Below are positions 17,491 to 24,557 of a stretch of 34,125 bases of DNA, one piece after another. Made by a program: the position numbers and the translations under genes. This stretch comes from Sporosarcina obsidiansis (GTDB lineage Bacteria; Bacillota; Bacilli; Bacillales_A; Planococcaceae). Positions within the stretch are counted from its first letter, which is position 1, and the number at the start of each line of letters is the position of its first letter. The notes under the pieces were generated by a model. It did not search any database, was not told the DNA's origin, and saw nothing but the letters and a program-made list of their open reading frames with translations. The DNA is taken from the NCBI RefSeq assembly GCF_009651005.1, contig NZ_WHVW01000008.1:57003-91127 (forward strand). Reading direction: 5' to 3'.

Positions 17491-17521
17491 ATTCTAACAT
17501 GAAAGCGCTTCAGATTGTCAA
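17491..17521 (-). promoter_or_regulatory. TRAP operon promoter with internal cre (CcpA) site
   Basis: Minus strand: -35 TTGACA (17516-17521), -10 TAGAAT preceded by TGT (17491-17496), spacer 19. The spacer carries TGAAGCGCTTTCA (17500-17512), which contains the AAGCGCTT core of CcpA operators, one base short of the ideal 14-mer. Binding there would block transcription in rich carbon. Confidence 0.6.
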
Positions 17522-17653
17522 TTACTTTTCACATTTAAAAAGAAAAAGTGTAGGAGATTGGATATTCTCTCATTTTTTTAAAGTAGAAGAATATAACTAC
17601 TTCCTAGTCTATGAGGCTGCTCCACAATACTTATATCGATTATCTAAATGTAA

Positions 17654-17688
17654 AACGCACAAATACTGCTTCCACAGATTTGTGCGTT
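17654..17688 (-). terminator. Terminator of the PgpA/YutG-like gene
   Basis: 11-bp perfect stem AACGCACAAAT / ATTTGTGCGTT with a 13-base loop, followed on the minus strand by TTACATTT. It lies 6 bases after the stop codon. Confidence 0.8.
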
Positions 17689-17694
17689 GTAACT

Positions 17695-18249
17695 TTACTT
17701 ACTATCACCATTCCGTACATCTTCAAACGTAAGTCCTGCCTCTTGCAAATCACGTGTTCTATGCGCAATCCTAGATGCAGCACAAGCTGCCACACTAGCT
17801 ACTAAATCATCCAAAAAAGTATGAATTCCAATGCCTTTTTTAGTATCGAGATCATTAATGATTCCAATTTTATTCTTATCCAAATGCCCAAATGTCGTAA
17901 CAGCAATTGACCCGTACGTATACACTGCTCCTAATGCGATCGTCTCATCCACACCAAATAATCCTTCATCCGACTCGACAATTTGCTGAAGCGGTGCCGA
18001 TAACTGACCTCGCTCTGCAATCTCATCCAACTCCACTCCAACCAGGATAGCATGCTGCAATTCACGTTTGCGCAGGACATTTTCTACAGAGTCCACACAT
18101 TGATCAAGAGACAATCCCTTATTGTACGGTACTTGCATTTCATATACGATCTTTGCAATGTCTTCAATTTTAACTCCGCGACGAATTAATGCGTCTTTCG
18201 CAGCTGCTGTAACTACATCCGAATGAACAATATTTTTACCTGCCACCAT
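17695..18249 (-). CDS. Phosphatidylglycerophosphatase A family protein (YutG-like)
   Basis: A 184-residue protein of the PgpA/YutG superfamily. Recognisable features are the N-terminal AKDALIRRGVKIEDIAKIVYEMQ helix region and the ETIALGAVYTYGSIAVTTFGHLDKNKIGII core. The C-terminal part contains GIHTFLDDLVASVAACAASRIAHR. No strong transmembrane segments are seen, as in YutG rather than enterobacterial PgpA, so true phosphatase activity on phosphatidylglycerophosphate is uncertain. The ATG at 18249 is chosen because GAGAGGGG sits 6 bases upstream; the longer frame to 18276 begins within that signal. Divergent from yjcH. Confidence 0.82.
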   Translation of the reverse strand: MVAGKNIVHSDVVTAAAKDALIRRGVKIEDIAKIVYEMQVPYNKGLSLDQCVDSVENVLRKRELQHAILVGVELDEIAERGQLSAPLQQIVESDEGLFGVDETIALGAVYTYGSIAVTTFGHLDKNKIGIINDLDTKKGIGIHTFLDDLVASVAACAASRIAHRTRDLQEAGLTFEDVRNGDSK

Positions 18250-18357
18250 ATAATTCCCCTCTCTCTCCTCATACACAACAGTTTTTCACTAGCTTTTCAC
18301 TATTACTTATCGGTATGATATTCACTAAGTGTACATTATATTTGGAGGTCCTACAAA

Positions 18358-19080
18358 ATGAACCCAGGTAAGATTGAAGAATTACGTTTTTACAGCAATG
18401 AACTACAGGAAGAAATGGAACTATTGCTTTATTTACCTTCACGTTATTCACCGTTGTACAAGCATAATGTAGTGCTGGCATCGGATGGAAAAGATTATTT
18501 TCAACTAGGTCGGATTGGTCGAGTGGCAGATGAATTAATGGAAGAAGAATTGATCGACCCGGTTATTATCGTGGGGATCCCTTACAAATCTGTCAAAGAA
18601 CGCAGACGCATGTATCACCCTGAGGGAGACCGCCACCAAGCTTATATCCGTTTTCTGGCCCATGAATTAATCCATTATATTGATGAAACCTATCCAACAT
18701 ACCAAATAGGCTCAAGTCGTATGTTAATTGGAGATTCATTAGCCGCTTCCATTTCATTGCTGACGGCTTCGAAGTATCCAAATTGTTTCGGTAAAGTGGT
18801 TCTTCATTCCCCATTTGTGAATGAACATGTACTGAATACGTTGCGAACCATCCAAAATCCTGCAGCATTATCCATCTACCATGTGATCGGTCAGCATGAA
18901 ACCACTGTGCAAACAACTGCTGATGGCATATTGGATTTCTTGACACCTAATCGAAAACTCCATGAACTGATAAAAGAAAAAGGGTTTCCTTACTTTTATG
19001 AAGAGTTAGATGGAGATCATACTTGGAAATCATGGCAACCTGATATTCGTCGTGCTCTGCTGCAAATCAACAGCCTGTAA
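18358..19080 (+). CDS. yjcH: Esterase family protein YjcH (alpha/beta hydrolase)
   Basis: A 240-residue putative esterase (PF00756-like, enterochelin-esterase/esterase-D fold). The nucleophile elbow is IGDSLAASIS (S127), and the catalytic His is likely H221 in DGDHTWKSW. The acid residue is probably the Asp or Glu near IGQHETTVQ. It is cytoplasmic with no signal peptide. The ATG follows TTTGGAGG. It is followed by yjcG and yjcF in the same order as the B. subtilis yjcF-yjcG-yjcH cluster, but the biological substrate is unknown. Confidence 0.88.
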   Translation: MNPGKIEELRFYSNELQEEMELLLYLPSRYSPLYKHNVVLASDGKDYFQLGRIGRVADELMEEELIDPVIIVGIPYKSVKERRRMYHPEGDRHQAYIRFLAHELIHYIDETYPTYQIGSSRMLIGDSLAASISLLTASKYPNCFGKVVLHSPFVNEHVLNTLRTIQNPAALSIYHVIGQHETTVQTTADGILDFLTPNRKLHELIKEKGFPYFYEELDGDHTWKSWQPDIRRALLQINSL

Positions 19081-19089
19081 GAGTAAAAT

Positions 19090-19119
19090 GAGACAAGTCC
19101 GACTATTTTCTGATATACT
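19090..19119 (+). promoter_or_regulatory. Extended -10 promoter of yjcG-yjcF
   Basis: -35-like GAGACA (19090-19095), 18-base spacer, TGA-TATACT (-10 at 19114-19119), starting right after the yjcH stop codon. Confidence 0.55.
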
Positions 19120-19166
19120 GAAATAGATGGATTCAATTGAATTAATTCATGAGGAGGTAATCTTAA

Positions 19167-19682
19167 ATGAAATACGGTATTGTTGCGTTCCCTTCAAAAA
19201 AACTTCAAGATTTGGCAAATGGGTATCGTAAGAGATATGATCCGCATTATGCACTGATCACGCCTCATATGACCTTAAAAGATGCATTTGAAGCAAACGA
19301 TAAGGAAATTGAAGAAGTAGCAAAAGCGCTAAAGGAAATTACAATCAAGAACAGTCCTTTTGAGTTGAATGTGACAAAAGTAAGCTCGTTCGCTCCCACT
19401 ACGAATACAATTTACTTCAAGGTTACACCGAACGATGAGTTACTTGAATTGCATAAAGATCTGAACGCAAACTTTTATCATGCTGAATCCAATTACTCAT
19501 TTGTACCACATGTTACCATAGCTCAAAACCTGACTTCCGGTGAACATGATGATGTAATAAACCAATTAAAAATGGTAGGTGTCGAGCATTCAGAAATTAT
19601 CGACCGTATTCACTTATTGTATCAATTGGATGACGGTTCATGGACTGTGTATGAAACTTTCCGTTTAGATCGGGAGTCTTGA
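19167..19682 (+). CDS. yjcG: 2H phosphoesterase / 2'-5' RNA ligase superfamily protein YjcG
   Basis: A 171-residue cytoplasmic protein with the paired HxT motifs of 2H phosphoesterases: HMT (34-36, in ITPHMTLKDA) and HVT (115-117, in FVPHVTIAQ). The family acts on cyclic or 2',5'-linked nucleotide ends; the substrate of YjcG is not known. It has a strong ribosome site, GAGGAGGTAA. Its stop codon is one base from the next frame (yjcF), so the two are translationally coupled. Length and N-terminus match B. subtilis YjcG (171 residues). Confidence 0.92.
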   Translation: MKYGIVAFPSKKLQDLANGYRKRYDPHYALITPHMTLKDAFEANDKEIEEVAKALKEITIKNSPFELNVTKVSSFAPTTNTIYFKVTPNDELLELHKDLNANFYHAESNYSFVPHVTIAQNLTSGEHDDVINQLKMVGVEHSEIIDRIHLLYQLDDGSWTVYETFRLDRES

Positions 19683-19683
19683 T

Positions 19684-20127
19684 TTGGTGATGACAGTTAA
19701 GATCGTTTCAGATGAAAAAGGTCATGAGGATGCATTCTTTGTTCGTAAAAAAGTATTTGTAGAAGAACAAGGAGTGCCGTTACACTTAGAACTAGATGAA
19801 TATGATCAAGATGCGACACATTTTGTTGTATACGATGAAGAAAACAATCCCATTGGTGCAGGCCGAATGAGAGGGCTCGTCAACGCCCATGGAAAAATTG
19901 AACGAATTTGCATCTTGCCGGAACATCGTGGCAAGCATATTGGGAATATGATTATGAATACATTAGAAGAGCATGCTAGAAAGAATTCTATGAAAAAACT
20001 TCTTCTGAATGCTCAATCATACGCCGTTCCTTTCTATGAAAAACTAGGTTATATAGTAACCTCTCCAGAGTTTATGGATGCAGACATTCCCCATCGAGCT
20101 ATGGAAAAGAGCTTACTAGATGAATAG
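19684..20127 (+). CDS. yjcF: GNAT-family N-acetyltransferase YjcF
   Basis: A 147-residue GCN5-related acetyltransferase. The N-terminal FFVRKKVFVEEQGVP motif, the acetyl-CoA loop ERICILPEHRGKHIGNMIMN (about 78-97) and LLNAQSYAVPFYEKLGY are all present and match the YjcF/ElaA-like group. The start is ambiguous among TTG 19684, GTG 19687 and ATG 19690. GGGAG at 19672-19676 favours TTG or GTG by spacing. It is coupled to yjcG and ends before a bidirectional terminator. The acceptor substrate is unknown. Confidence 0.9.
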   Translation: MVMTVKIVSDEKGHEDAFFVRKKVFVEEQGVPLHLELDEYDQDATHFVVYDEENNPIGAGRMRGLVNAHGKIERICILPEHRGKHIGNMIMNTLEEHARKNSMKKLLLNAQSYAVPFYEKLGYIVTSPEFMDADIPHRAMEKSLLDE

Positions 20128-20140
20128 CACGTACCTAACT

Positions 20141-20183
20141 AAAATAACCCTGTCAGCTTTTAATGAGCTGACAGGGTTATTTT
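20141..20183. terminator. Bidirectional terminator between yjcF and the convergent small gene
   Basis: 18-bp perfect stem AAAATAACCCTGTCAGCT and its complement with a 7-base loop; the arms give T tracts in both directions. Confidence 0.95.
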
Positions 20184-20190
20184 AACATTT

Positions 20191-20502
20191 TTAAACATAT
20201 GCATTAACTGCTAGACCTTTTCCAACAACTTCTGCTATAAGAGGAGATAATTGCGCTGGATTAGGAGCTATCGGTCCTTTTTTTACTAAAGGACGAGGTA
20301 CACGGTGCATGTTCCGCTCTTCCATTTGCTCTTTCTGCTGCCGATTCTCGTCTTCCAAAATATCTTCCCAGTAACTAGACTCTTCGTTTTGTAAACGTAC
20401 AGGACTAACCCTATCAATATAAGCAAAATTACGTCGTTCATTATTCATTCGCTCTGCGTACTGTTGAGCCTGAAGTGGTTGGATCGGTAAAATATATCCC
20501 AT
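20191..20502 (-). CDS. Hypothetical protein in the sporulation block, 103 residues
   Basis: Begins MGYILPIQPLQAQQYAERMN at an ATG 6 bases after a near-perfect AAAGGAGGTG. It is hydrophilic and charged in the middle (DILEDENRQQKEQMEERN), with a conserved-looking KKGPIAPNPAQLSPLIAEVVGKG tail region, and has no membrane segment. I do not recognise a named family. Position next to spoVIF and a YjcZ-type gene suggests a sporulation or spore role (inference). The extra eight codons upstream of 20502 would place the start inside the ribosome site. Confidence 0.8.
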   Translation of the reverse strand: MGYILPIQPLQAQQYAERMNNERRNFAYIDRVSPVRLQNEESSYWEDILEDENRQQKEQMEERNMHRVPRPLVKKGPIAPNPAQLSPLIAEVVGKGLAVNAYV

Positions 20503-20588
20503 GACGTGCACCTCCTTTGAATTCATAACTTCATAGATAGTATATCCATTCTACTTACCTTTAAAACCTATTTTTAAAATTTTCTTAT

Positions 20589-20843
20589 TTAGTTACCACC
20601 AAGCATATTATTTATGTCGTTTAGATTTAGTCCTCTTCCACTCTGAATAATGGAGTTAACCAATTCGTCTTCGACATGCTGAGGTACATCTTTTCTCGCT
20701 ACCTGGCCCACTTTTTGAACAATCTTTCGTACTTGACGCTCATCACTGAAATCGGCATATTGAATGGCATTCGCCAAGGCAAACACTTCCTCCATCGGAA
20801 CGCCCGTCTTGGATTCTATTTTTCGAAAGAATGAATCATTCAT
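20589..20843 (-). CDS. spoVIF: Stage VI sporulation protein F
   Basis: An 84-residue protein matching SpoVIF (YjcC): FFRKIESKTGVPMEEVFALA, QVRKIVQKVGQ and the C-terminal IIQSGRGLNLNDINNMLGG are family hallmarks. In B. subtilis it is made in the mother cell under sigma-K and is needed for proper coat assembly and resistance. The start ATG at 20843 follows AAGGAGGAGAGACAAAG. It lies directly downstream of the YjcZ-type gene and may share its transcript. Confidence 0.93.
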   Translation of the reverse strand: MNDSFFRKIESKTGVPMEEVFALANAIQYADFSDERQVRKIVQKVGQVARKDVPQHVEDELVNSIIQSGRGLNLNDINNMLGGN

Positions 20844-20861
20844 CTTTGTCTCTCCTCCTTA

Positions 20862-20902
20862 AAAATAGCTTCTGCCCATATCAGCAAAAATAACTTCTGC
20901 CT
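20862..20902. repeat. Short direct repeat at the yjcZ 3' end
   Basis: AAAAATA-CTTCTGCC occurs twice (20862-20877 and 20887-20902) with one mismatch, 25 bases apart. One copy encodes the GRSYF end of the YjcZ-type protein; the other lies between its stop codon and the spoVIF ribosome site. It looks like a recent small tandem duplication. Confidence 0.7.
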
Positions 20903-21021
20903 ACAATGATCAACAAAATGAAGAGCACAACGATTAGCACGAATGAAGAACCGCCATACTTTTCTCCACAACCTCCGCCTCCATAGCCATAACCGCCTTG
21001 AGCTGGATAGCAACCATACAT
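20881..21021 (-). CDS. YjcZ-family small sporulation membrane protein, 46 residues
   Basis: Begins [20 protein letters not shown], a Gly/Tyr/Cys-rich head. It is followed by [15 protein letters not shown], a single hydrophobic segment, and a short RSYFC end. This is the pattern of the YjcZ/YuzK-type sporulation proteins (DUF-like, 25-50 residues). The ATG is 7 bases after GGAAGGAGGGG. Upstream is a sigma-K-like -10 (21047-21055) inside a perfect hairpin. Function is not established in the family. Confidence 0.85.
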   Translation of the reverse strand: MYGCYPAQGGYGYGGGGCGEKYGGSSFVLIVVLFILLIIVGRSYFC

Positions 21022-21038
21022 AAAAAACCCCTCCTTCC

Positions 21039-21065
21039 TTCTTCTCTATGGTATGCAGAGAAGAA
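21039..21065 (-). promoter_or_regulatory. Sigma-K-like -10 within an inverted repeat, upstream of the YjcZ-type gene
   Basis: CATACCATA (minus strand, 21047-21055) matches the CATAnnnTA sigma-K -10 pattern. It lies in the loop and edge of a 9-bp perfect inverted repeat, TTCTTCTCT / AGAGAAGAA, with a 9-base loop. The -35 match is weak. Confidence 0.4.
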
Positions 21066-21091
21066 CTAAATGGAGAGGGCTCTTATTAATT

Positions 21092-21454
21092 TTATATATT
21101 TCCTTTAGAAGTAAAAATCAGAGCTCCAATTAGCCCAAAAATAATAGCAGCACTAATTCCTGAACTAGTGACTTCGAACATTCCTGTCACCACACCAATT
21201 AAGCCGTGCTTTTCCGCTTCCGCCAAAGCACCATGTGTCAGTGCATTTCCAAAAGAGGTAATCGGTATCGTTGCGCCAGCACCGGCAAAATCAATTAAAG
21301 GCTCGTACCACCCAAATCCATCCAATATTGATCCTGTAACCACGAGCGTACATAACGTATGTGCTGGCGTAAGTTTTGCAACATCCATTAACAATTGACC
21401 GATGACACAGATCAGTCCACCTACTATAAATGAAGTGATATAAATAGAGATCAT
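21092..21454 (-). CDS. spoVAE: Stage V sporulation protein AE (SpoVAEb type)
   Basis: A 120-residue integral membrane protein with hydrophobic segments at about 4-24, 31-48 and 97-115. Family motifs are FIVGGLICVIGQLLMD and FAGAGATIPITSFGNALTHGA. Part of the SpoVA channel that moves dipicolinate into the forespore and out on germination. Its ATG overlaps the spoVAD stop (ATGA), so it is translationally coupled. It is related to SpoVAC, with which it shares the GAGA..PITGFGNA-type motif. Confidence 0.94.
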   Translation of the reverse strand: MISIYITSFIVGGLICVIGQLLMDVAKLTPAHTLCTLVVTGSILDGFGWYEPLIDFAGAGATIPITSFGNALTHGALAEAEKHGLIGVVTGMFEVTSSGISAAIIFGLIGALIFTSKGNI

Positions 21455-22470
21455 ATGGTATCCACCCCATCTCGAGTGATTTCAATTGCATGCGCAATGC
21501 ATGGAATCGTATCTCCTTGCTGATACGATAGTGGAGATAACAGAGCTCCCGTAGCGATCAGTAATACTCGTCGATATTCTCCCTTGCACAACTTTTGATA
21601 GACATCAGAGAAGAAAACCGCTGCCGAACATCCTGATCCACTGGCGCCAGCCTTAAAAGTAGGATCTTTACCATAAAACTCTTCTCCAGCATCACGGAAA
21701 TTCTTTGTATGAGGCAACCCACTTTCATTGGCTAACGCTTTTAAAATTTTGAATCCGTTGCTACCCAAATCACCTGTGATAATAGTGTCATAATCATCAA
21801 TAGTTTTTCCATGCCCCGTTAAATGATTAGTTAAAGTTGACATAGCTGCCGGTGCCATTGCGGACCCCATATTTAAAGGGTCTGTCATTCCCATGTCTAC
21901 AACCTTGCCAATCGTTGCACATTGAATAGACGGCAACTCCGGCTTGTTCTGTCCAATCAATACAGCCCCTGCTGCCGTCACAGTCCATTGGGCAGTAGCT
22001 CCTTTTTGAGAACCATACTCAAGGGGATAGCGGAATTGTCTTTCGATTGCGTTATGATGACTAGATGATCCTGCTACAATCCAGTTTGCATACTGGGCAT
22101 CCGTAAATAACGCAGCTGTTATCATAGAAGAAACCGATGTGGCACAAGCTGAAAAGAGTCCTATGTAAGGGATTCCAAGAGCCTGAGCAGTGAAATTGGA
22201 TGGTGTCATTTGATTCACCAAATCGCCCGTCAACAAGATATCAATTTTCTCAGGACTTTTTTTAGCCTTGCTAAGCGCAATCATTACAGCGTCATACATT
22301 AACTGTCTGTGTCCATCTTCATTTGTAGGCAAATCACATCGTTCATCTTCATATAATTTGTCGAATTGCTGAGCAAAGACACTTTTCTTTTTTTCCAGCG
22401 GCCCAGCCGTTACCCCGGTGGAGTGAATACTCGGCATTGTTTTAAATATAATATTCCCATTTTTCACCAT
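21451..22470 (-). CDS. spoVAD: Stage V sporulation protein AD
   Basis: A 339-residue soluble component of the SpoVA complex with a thiolase/ketosynthase fold. The family's DPA-binding protein sits on the forespore membrane and is required for dipicolinate uptake. It has MPSIHSTGVTAGPLEKK at the N-terminus, GLFSACATSVSS (C109) in the thiolase-like position, ITGDLGSNGFKIL and GASGSGCSAAVFFSD. Length is usual. The start ATG lies within the spoVAC end (7-base overlap) and has a weak ribosome site, so coupling to spoVAC is likely. Confidence 0.96.
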   Translation of the reverse strand: MVKNGNIIFKTMPSIHSTGVTAGPLEKKKSVFAQQFDKLYEDERCDLPTNEDGHRQLMYDAVMIALSKAKKSPEKIDILLTGDLVNQMTPSNFTAQALGIPYIGLFSACATSVSSMITAALFTDAQYANWIVAGSSSHHNAIERQFRYPLEYGSQKGATAQWTVTAAGAVLIGQNKPELPSIQCATIGKVVDMGMTDPLNMGSAMAPAAMSTLTNHLTGHGKTIDDYDTIITGDLGSNGFKILKALANESGLPHTKNFRDAGEEFYGKDPTFKAGASGSGCSAAVFFSDVYQKLCKGEYRRVLLIATGALLSPLSYQQGDTIPCIAHAIEITRDGVDTI

Positions 22471-22919
22471 GAGACCACACCAAATTTCACAAGAAGGGTT
22501 TTAATAAGCGCAACGACAAAGGCAGAAAACACGCCAAATAAAATTACAGATCCTGCCAGCTTAAACATATTTCCACCGACACCTAGAACATAACCTTCCG
22601 ATTTATGCTCAATTGCTGCTGAAACTACTGCATTCCCGAAACCTGTAATAGGAACAGCAGCACCCGCTCCTCCAAACTGAGAGATTTTCTTATACAATCC
22701 GAAGCCAGTCAATAACATCGAAATGAAAATCATTGTCGCTACCGTTGGATTACTCGCTGTTCGCTCTGTAAAATTAAAATACGTAATATAAAAAAGTGCG
22801 ATAAACTGTCCAATCAAGCAAATCAAACCGCCTGTTAAGAAAGCTCTAATTACGTTTTTGAGAATCGGTGTCTTAGGTGATAGTTCTTTCTCTAAATGGG
22901 CATACTTTTCTTGTTCCAT
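22464..22919 (-). CDS. spoVAC: Stage V sporulation protein AC
   Basis: A 151-residue multi-pass membrane protein with four to five hydrophobic segments from about residue 28. SpoVAC in B. subtilis is a mechanosensitive-type channel protein for dipicolinate. It shows FLTGGLICLIGQ, LLTGFGLYKKISQFGGAGAAVPITGFGNAV and GVGGNMFKLAG motif regions. Its ATG overlaps the stop codon of the upstream lipoprotein gene by one base. It is second in a four-gene sigma-G-type operon. Confidence 0.95.
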   Translation of the reverse strand: MEQEKYAHLEKELSPKTPILKNVIRAFLTGGLICLIGQFIALFYITYFNFTERTASNPTVATMIFISMLLTGFGLYKKISQFGGAGAAVPITGFGNAVVSAAIEHKSEGYVLGVGGNMFKLAGSVILFGVFSAFVVALIKTLLVKFGVVSW

Positions 22920-23311
22920 TAAGTTTGCTCCTTTTCAATTGATTTGATTTTTTCTATTTTTTTATGGTACTCTCCTTCTTTTCCTTTATTTATAAGCTTT
23001 TGGGTTTCTAAAAGCACTTTACTATCTGCTGAAACCGTAATATTCAATTCAGGATATTCTTTTTCTAATTTCTCCTTAAGCTCATTAGCAATTTTTTTCT
23101 TCTGGAATCTTGAAAACGTATTTACACGAATACCTGCAATGAGATCCTTTTCATGAAGGAGAGCAATAGCCAGTTTGACATGCTCGTTGTGATCCAAGGT
23201 TTTTTCCAACTGATCATCATTAAAGGTTGTTGTATTCTCTATACGGGTTCCTTTTTCACTGCAGCCTGTCAGTAGAAATAACAGAATGAATAACATTCCT
23301 AGTTTTTTCAA
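22919..23311 (-). CDS. YhcN/YlaJ-family sporulation lipoprotein
   Basis: A 130-residue lipoprotein. The signal peptide MKKLGMLFILLFLLTGC has a lipobox LLTGC and is followed by a YhcN/YlaJ domain (VKLAIALLHEKDLIAGIRVN, about 56-75). Members are spore-associated and affect germination or coat. The start is a TTG at 23311, 7 bases after GGGAGG. The longer frame to 23395 is rejected because it would run through the promoter and remove the signal-peptide start. First gene of the spoVA operon behind a sigma-G promoter. Confidence 0.85.
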   Translation of the reverse strand: MKKLGMLFILLFLLTGCSEKGTRIENTTTFNDDQLEKTLDHNEHVKLAIALLHEKDLIAGIRVNTFSRFQKKKIANELKEKLEKEYPELNITVSADSKVLLETQKLINKGKEGEYHKKIEKIKSIEKEQT

Positions 23312-23331
23312 AGTATCTCCTCCCTTTAGGA

Positions 23332-23362
23332 TAGTATGAAGTGTTTCTAAGTGATTTATGCA
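23332..23362 (-). promoter_or_regulatory. Sigma-G (forespore) promoter of the yhcN-spoVA operon
   Basis: Minus strand: -35 TGCATA (23357-23362), 18-base spacer, -10 CATACTA (23332-23338), a near-exact match to the forespore sigma-G consensus. It lies about 20 bases upstream of the TTG start. Confidence 0.8.
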
Positions 23363-23381
23363 TACCGGTGCAAACGCCCTG

Positions 23382-23408
23382 ACACTTTTCCACATACCGC
23401 ATAAAGTA
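23382..23408 (+). promoter_or_regulatory. Sigma-K (mother cell) promoter of cotZ
   Basis: -35 ACA (23382-23384) and -10 CATAAAGTA (23400-23408), matching the AC / CATAnnnTA pattern at the usual spacing. It lies 29 bases upstream of the GTG start. Confidence 0.6.
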
Positions 23409-23437
23409 TAGAGAAAGATAAAGAGGAGGTGGATTTA

Positions 23438-24025
23438 GTGGGATGTGAAAGAACAGAAAGTGGAAGAGATCATCATGGCAGTTGCCATAAGTCTAGTTGT
23501 ATTTGTGAGGTATTGCGTTTCATCAAACGCGTCCAAAGTACTAGTCCGGAGGTGGACTGTGTAGAATGTGATACGGATTGCTTTATGGCACCACTCGGCA
23601 GCTTAGTCAGCCCGGCACGGGGTCGTGTTAATACGCGTGTATTCAGTTTACTGACAAGTAACGGGGACTATTTTAAAGCAGTATTCCGTGGTGGTAAAAG
23701 TAACAGACCTCATCCAAGAGGTGCAGCTGAAGAGGATCTAGGCAGCAGAAGACCACCAACGCCACCAGCATCAACAAGCTGTGTTTCCGTATTCTTCCGA
23801 GTTCAGAAAGTATTTGACTCTTGTTGCGCAACTATTCAAGTATTGCAACCTTTAAAGAATGGCCGTCCATTCGATATCACAAACAACGGTAAAATTTGTT
23901 TAGAGAAAATTTGTCAGGTAGACGGTTTCGGACCTACCAACACTTGTTTAACTGTCGATTTAAATTGCTTCTGTGGTGTTCAATGTATCGATGACGTGTT
24001 TATTGATTTCTGTGACGAAGATTAA
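23438..24025 (+). CDS. cotZ: Spore coat/crust protein of the CotY/CotZ family
   Basis: A 195-residue cysteine-rich structural protein of the outer spore coat or crust. Cys clusters lie at the N-terminus (GCERTESG..SCHKSSCIC), at VDCVECDTDCF and near the C-terminus (ICLEKICQ, CFCGVQCIDDVFIDFCDED). The family core RVNTRVFSLLTSNGDYFKAVFR is intact. It is longer than B. subtilis CotZ/CotY (148/162 residues), largely through a Pro/Arg-rich insert after VFRGGKSNRP (about 92-115). The GTG at 23438 follows AGGAGGTGG; the GTG at 23429 lies inside the ribosome site. It has its own terminator and sigma-K-like promoter. CotX, CotV and CotW are absent. Confidence 0.92.
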   Translation: MGCERTESGRDHHGSCHKSSCICEVLRFIKRVQSTSPEVDCVECDTDCFMAPLGSLVSPARGRVNTRVFSLLTSNGDYFKAVFRGGKSNRPHPRGAAEEDLGSRRPPTPPASTSCVSVFFRVQKVFDSCCATIQVLQPLKNGRPFDITNNGKICLEKICQVDGFGPTNTCLTVDLNCFCGVQCIDDVFIDFCDED

Positions 24026-24059
24026 TATTTCGAAGTAACACTATTTGCAATGCGATAGG

Positions 24060-24090
24060 AAAGGCGAACCCAAAATTGGGTTCGCCTTTT
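24060..24090. terminator. Bidirectional terminator between cotZ and cotO
   Basis: Perfect stem AAAGGCGAACCC / GGGTTCGCCTTT with a short AT loop and T tracts both ways; it serves the convergent cotZ and cotO genes. Confidence 0.92.
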
Positions 24091-24095
24091 AAAAA

Positions 24096-24530
24096 TTAGA
24101 TAATAAATGATTCCTGTTTCCACCTAATATCGGTAACATCGTGAATAGCAATTGAAGTGAACTCTTCTTCATTACCTTCTTTAATCAAAACCAAGCCATC
24201 TGTAACCTCATGAATCTTGCCTCTCACAACCTTTTCCTTCGTTACGATTTCAATAGGTTGGTATAGTTCTTTCCGAAACGAATGATTTAAATGATCCAAA
24301 CGTTCCTGAATCTTTGGATTGATTTCTACCAACTTTTCCTCTTCCTTTTTAACTTGGAGCACCGATGAATCAATTATGCGTTCTACTTCCTTAGAACTCT
24401 CCATCTCAAAAACAGACGTGCTTTCTTCTTCAATCACAGGCGTATACAAATACTTAACAATTACTGGATTCTTAATAAACAATAACGGCTCAACATGACG
24501 CAAAACCCTCACATCCTTTTTGTTTAGCAT
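24096..24530 (-). CDS. cotO: CotO-like spore coat protein
   Basis: A 144-residue charged protein. The C-terminal third (RKELYQPIEIVTKEKVVRGKI, then GLVLIKEGNEEEFTSIAIHDVTDIRW) has the PIEI..KxVxGxI..DI pattern I associate with CotO, and the location beside cotZ matches the B. subtilis cotO-cotZ pair. CotO is a morphogenetic coat protein made late in the mother cell. It is shorter than B. subtilis CotO (about 227 residues), mainly in the middle. The ATG at 24530 lacks a strong ribosome site, so a downstream start is possible. Family assignment is moderate. Confidence 0.65.
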   Translation of the reverse strand: MLNKKDVRVLRHVEPLLFIKNPVIVKYLYTPVIEEESTSVFEMESSKEVERIIDSSVLQVKKEEEKLVEINPKIQERLDHLNHSFRKELYQPIEIVTKEKVVRGKIHEVTDGLVLIKEGNEEEFTSIAIHDVTDIRWKQESFII

Positions 24531-24557
24531 ATGAAAAATCTTAGCCTAACGTTCTCA

